A stretch of 64,000 nucleotides of DNA. It comes from Wolbachia endosymbiont of Aedes albopictus. Lineage in GTDB: Bacteria; Pseudomonadota; Alphaproteobacteria; Rickettsiales; Anaplasmataceae. Below the pieces are notes generated by a model. That model saw only the letters and a program-made list of their open reading frames with translations. It ran no database searches and had not been told where the DNA came from. This document shows positions 62,550 through 64,000 of the stretch, piece after piece (positions within the stretch are counted from its first letter, which is position 1; each line of letters opens with the position of its first letter). The position numbers were made by a program, and so were the translations under genes. The DNA lies in contig NZ_CP101657.1 of NCBI RefSeq assembly GCF_024804185.1, positions 434,001 to 498,000 on the forward strand, read 5' to 3'.

Positions 62550-64000
62550 TCATTCATCTTTATCACTACCAAGGTCTTTTAACATACTATAATTACCTTT
62601 TCTAAATCTACTTTTTAAAGACGTAACTCCACTTTCGCTAATACCACTGAGGCTCAGTGCAGCTCCACCTAGCTGCAATCCTATCTCAGATGTTTCAGGA
62701 ATAATTTTACTAGCTCCTAGATCTCTATAAACCTCCACATTACTCAGATCTGGTAAGCGTATTACAATATTTACATGCGGAAAATTTGCAGCAACTAAGG
62801 AAATAACTTTTTTTATAGTAACTTCATTCTTTATTGAAATAACGAGAGCTTGTGCTCTTTCTATTCCTACTGATTTTAAAATTTCACATCTTGTAACATC
62901 TCCAAGATATATAGGAAAACTATCACTTTTTCCTTCTTTGACTATTTTCGATTGAATATCTACAACAACGTAACTTAAATGCTCTGCAGTAAGCATTTTT
63001 GTTATCATATATCCCACTCTACCAAATCCAGCAACTATTACATGGTTATAAAGATCTTGTGTATCTGTTTCAACAGCTTCATCATCTAATATTGTTTTCT
63101 CAGTGCTAAATGAGTTTGCTATCCAATCTCCAAGCCCCGATAAAAGAGGAGTGAAAGCCATGGTTACTGTAGTTACCATCATAAGTACTTGAGCGATTTC
63201 ACTTGGTAGCACATTTAGCTCATCTGCTAAGCGAAATAAAATAAACGCAAATTCACCGCCTTGTGAAAGCAGTAACCCAGCTTGTATAGCAGGTGTACTC
63301 TTAAACCCAAAAAATCTACACAATATATATATGATAGATGTTTTTAAAACGATAAGAATGATCGATAATAAAGTAATTAGTGGTAACTTATTGAGTAAAA
63401 GTTCGGTATTGATGGACATACCAACAGTCATGAAAAATAAGCCAAGAAACAAATCTTTAAATGGCAATACCGCATGTTCCACTGAGTGTCTGTATTCTGT
63501 TTCTGCAACTAACAATCCAGCGACAAATGCACCTAATGCCAACGATAAATGGAATTGCTCAGTAATAAATGCTGCTCCTAATACTATTAAAAGCGTTGTT
63601 GATATAAAGACCTCATTACTTTCCATTTTAGCAATAACCGAAAATAAAGGTCTAAGCAATAATCTACCAGTTATAAATATCAGCACTAATGCAATAGCTG
63701 CTTGCACCAATGAACCTGCCAATGAGCTTATCAGGCTGTGCTCAGAATTGCCAGCAAGCAAAGGTACCAATACTATTAATGGTACCACTGCAAAATCTTG
63801 CATTAATAGTACTGCTATTGACAACCTACCAACCTGACTTGCTTGAGAACCTTTTTCTTGCAGAACCTGCAACACTATTGCTGTTGAGGATAGCGCGAGC
63901 CCACCACTAATAACTGTTGCTATATTTGTATTCACTCCGAAAGCAAGAGCGATGCACCATATTGCTACCATGGTAACTATAACTTGAAGAGAACCGAACC
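62550..64000 (-). CDS. Kef-type cation:proton antiporter (CPA2), 5' end outside window
   Basis: The visible 483 residues hold 8 or more membrane helices of the CPA2 family (GGLALSSTAIVLQVLQEKGS, LLMQDFAVVPLIVLVPLLAG, LSLALGAFVAGLLVAETEYR, GGEFAFILFRLADEL), then a TrkA-N nucleotide-binding domain (HVIVAGFGRVGYMITKML, about 320-337) with YVVVDIQ, and a short tail. It would exchange K+ (or Na+) for H+. The frame stays open through the window end (FGSLQVIVTMVAIW), so the start lies beyond 64000. It converges on the SURF1 gene. Confidence 0.9.
   Translation of the reverse strand, partial: FGSLQVIVTMVAIWCIALAFGVNTNIATVISGGLALSSTAIVLQVLQEKGSQASQVGRLSIAVLLMQDFAVVPLIVLVPLLAGNSEHSLISSLAGSLVQAAIALVLIFITGRLLLRPLFSVIAKMESNEVFISTTLLIVLGAAFITEQFHLSLALGAFVAGLLVAETEYRHSVEHAVLPFKDLFLGLFFMTVGMSINTELLLNKLPLITLLSIILIVLKTSIIYILCRFFGFKSTPAIQAGLLLSQGGEFAFILFRLADELNVLPSEIAQVLMMVTTVTMAFTPLLSGLGDWIANSFSTEKTILDDEAVETDTQDLYNHVIVAGFGRVGYMITKMLTAEHLSYVVVDIQSKIVKEGKSDSFPIYLGDVTRCEILKSVGIERAQALVISIKNEVTIKKVISLVAANFPHVNIVIRLPDLSNVEVYRDLGASKIIPETSEIGLQLGGAALSLSGISESGVTSLKSRFRKGNYSMLKDLGSDKDE

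Overview
The window is from an AT-rich, intracellular alphaproteobacterial genome and reads as Wolbachia (order Rickettsiales). The evidence is the gene set (a reduced Rickettsiales core with ankyrin-repeat proteins, malonyl-CoA decarboxylase, a single pyruvate phosphate dikinase and scattered Mrp and NhaC antiporter genes), degenerate IS110 and IS5 elements of the Wolbachia kind, and many short palindromic repeats, some inserted in frame inside essential genes. No prophage WO structural genes, CRISPR array or rRNA operon was seen. The only tRNA found is tRNA-Ser(GCU).

Layout. 1-930: 3' fragment of an IS110 transposase, palindromic repeats and a dispersed repeat (called B here). 927-8674: ccmA, a membrane-anchored protein, aspS, a GH25-like muramidase, an MFS transporter, an RluC-type pseudouridine synthase and an NhaC-type antiporter. 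8700-9240: dispersed repeat A. 9279-16284: ppdK, an Rpn-family nuclease, a phosphohexomutase and a long coiled-coil protein. 16300-18920: repeats around a dead IS110 element. 18923-22194: lepA and malonyl-CoA decarboxylase. 22200-24450: repeats with a dead IS5 element inside repeat A. 24547-29493: obgE-eno, murC and an RlpA-like lipoprotein. 29760-31620: a frameshifted IS110 element and repeats. 31688-34699: lgt, smpB, an ankyrin protein, a lone mrpE and an unknown gene. 35027-36690: IS5 inside an IS110 remnant, then repeats. 36737-44640: a second ankyrin protein, qor, a decayed IS-like element, divergent ispH and ftsI, elbB and unknown genes. 44694-53731: 5-formyl-THF cyclo-ligase, a PyrK-like protein, surA, tRNA-Ser, ppa, a membrane-anchored unknown, mnmA, mreB and an M32 carboxypeptidase homologue. 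54008-57802: pal, tilS and ftsH. 57810-59165: repeats. 59182-64000: a coiled-coil protein with a duplicated domain, a HAD-RDD-bfr-SURF1 operon, and the C-terminal part of a Kef-type antiporter running off the window.

Functional themes. The envelope set (murC, ftsI, mreB, lgt, pal, rlpA-like, surA) fits a Wolbachia that still makes lipid II and divides with a minimal peptidoglycan system. Translation and quality-control genes are aspS, lepA, obgE, smpB, mnmA, tilS, the RluC-type enzyme and ftsH. Central carbon genes are ppdK, eno, the phosphohexomutase and ppa, of which ppdK, eno and ppa fit the gluconeogenic PEP node of Wolbachia.

The observations most worth a second look are two enzyme-fold proteins that have lost their catalytic residues but keep full-length frames (M32 carboxypeptidase, HEXXH replaced by RHSGY; GH25 muramidase, all four expected catalytic carboxylates replaced), palindromic repeats translated in frame inside ppdK, murC and ftsI, and structured non-coding ends of two IS110 elements that may be bridge-RNA remnants. 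I did not find a clearly new multi-gene system.
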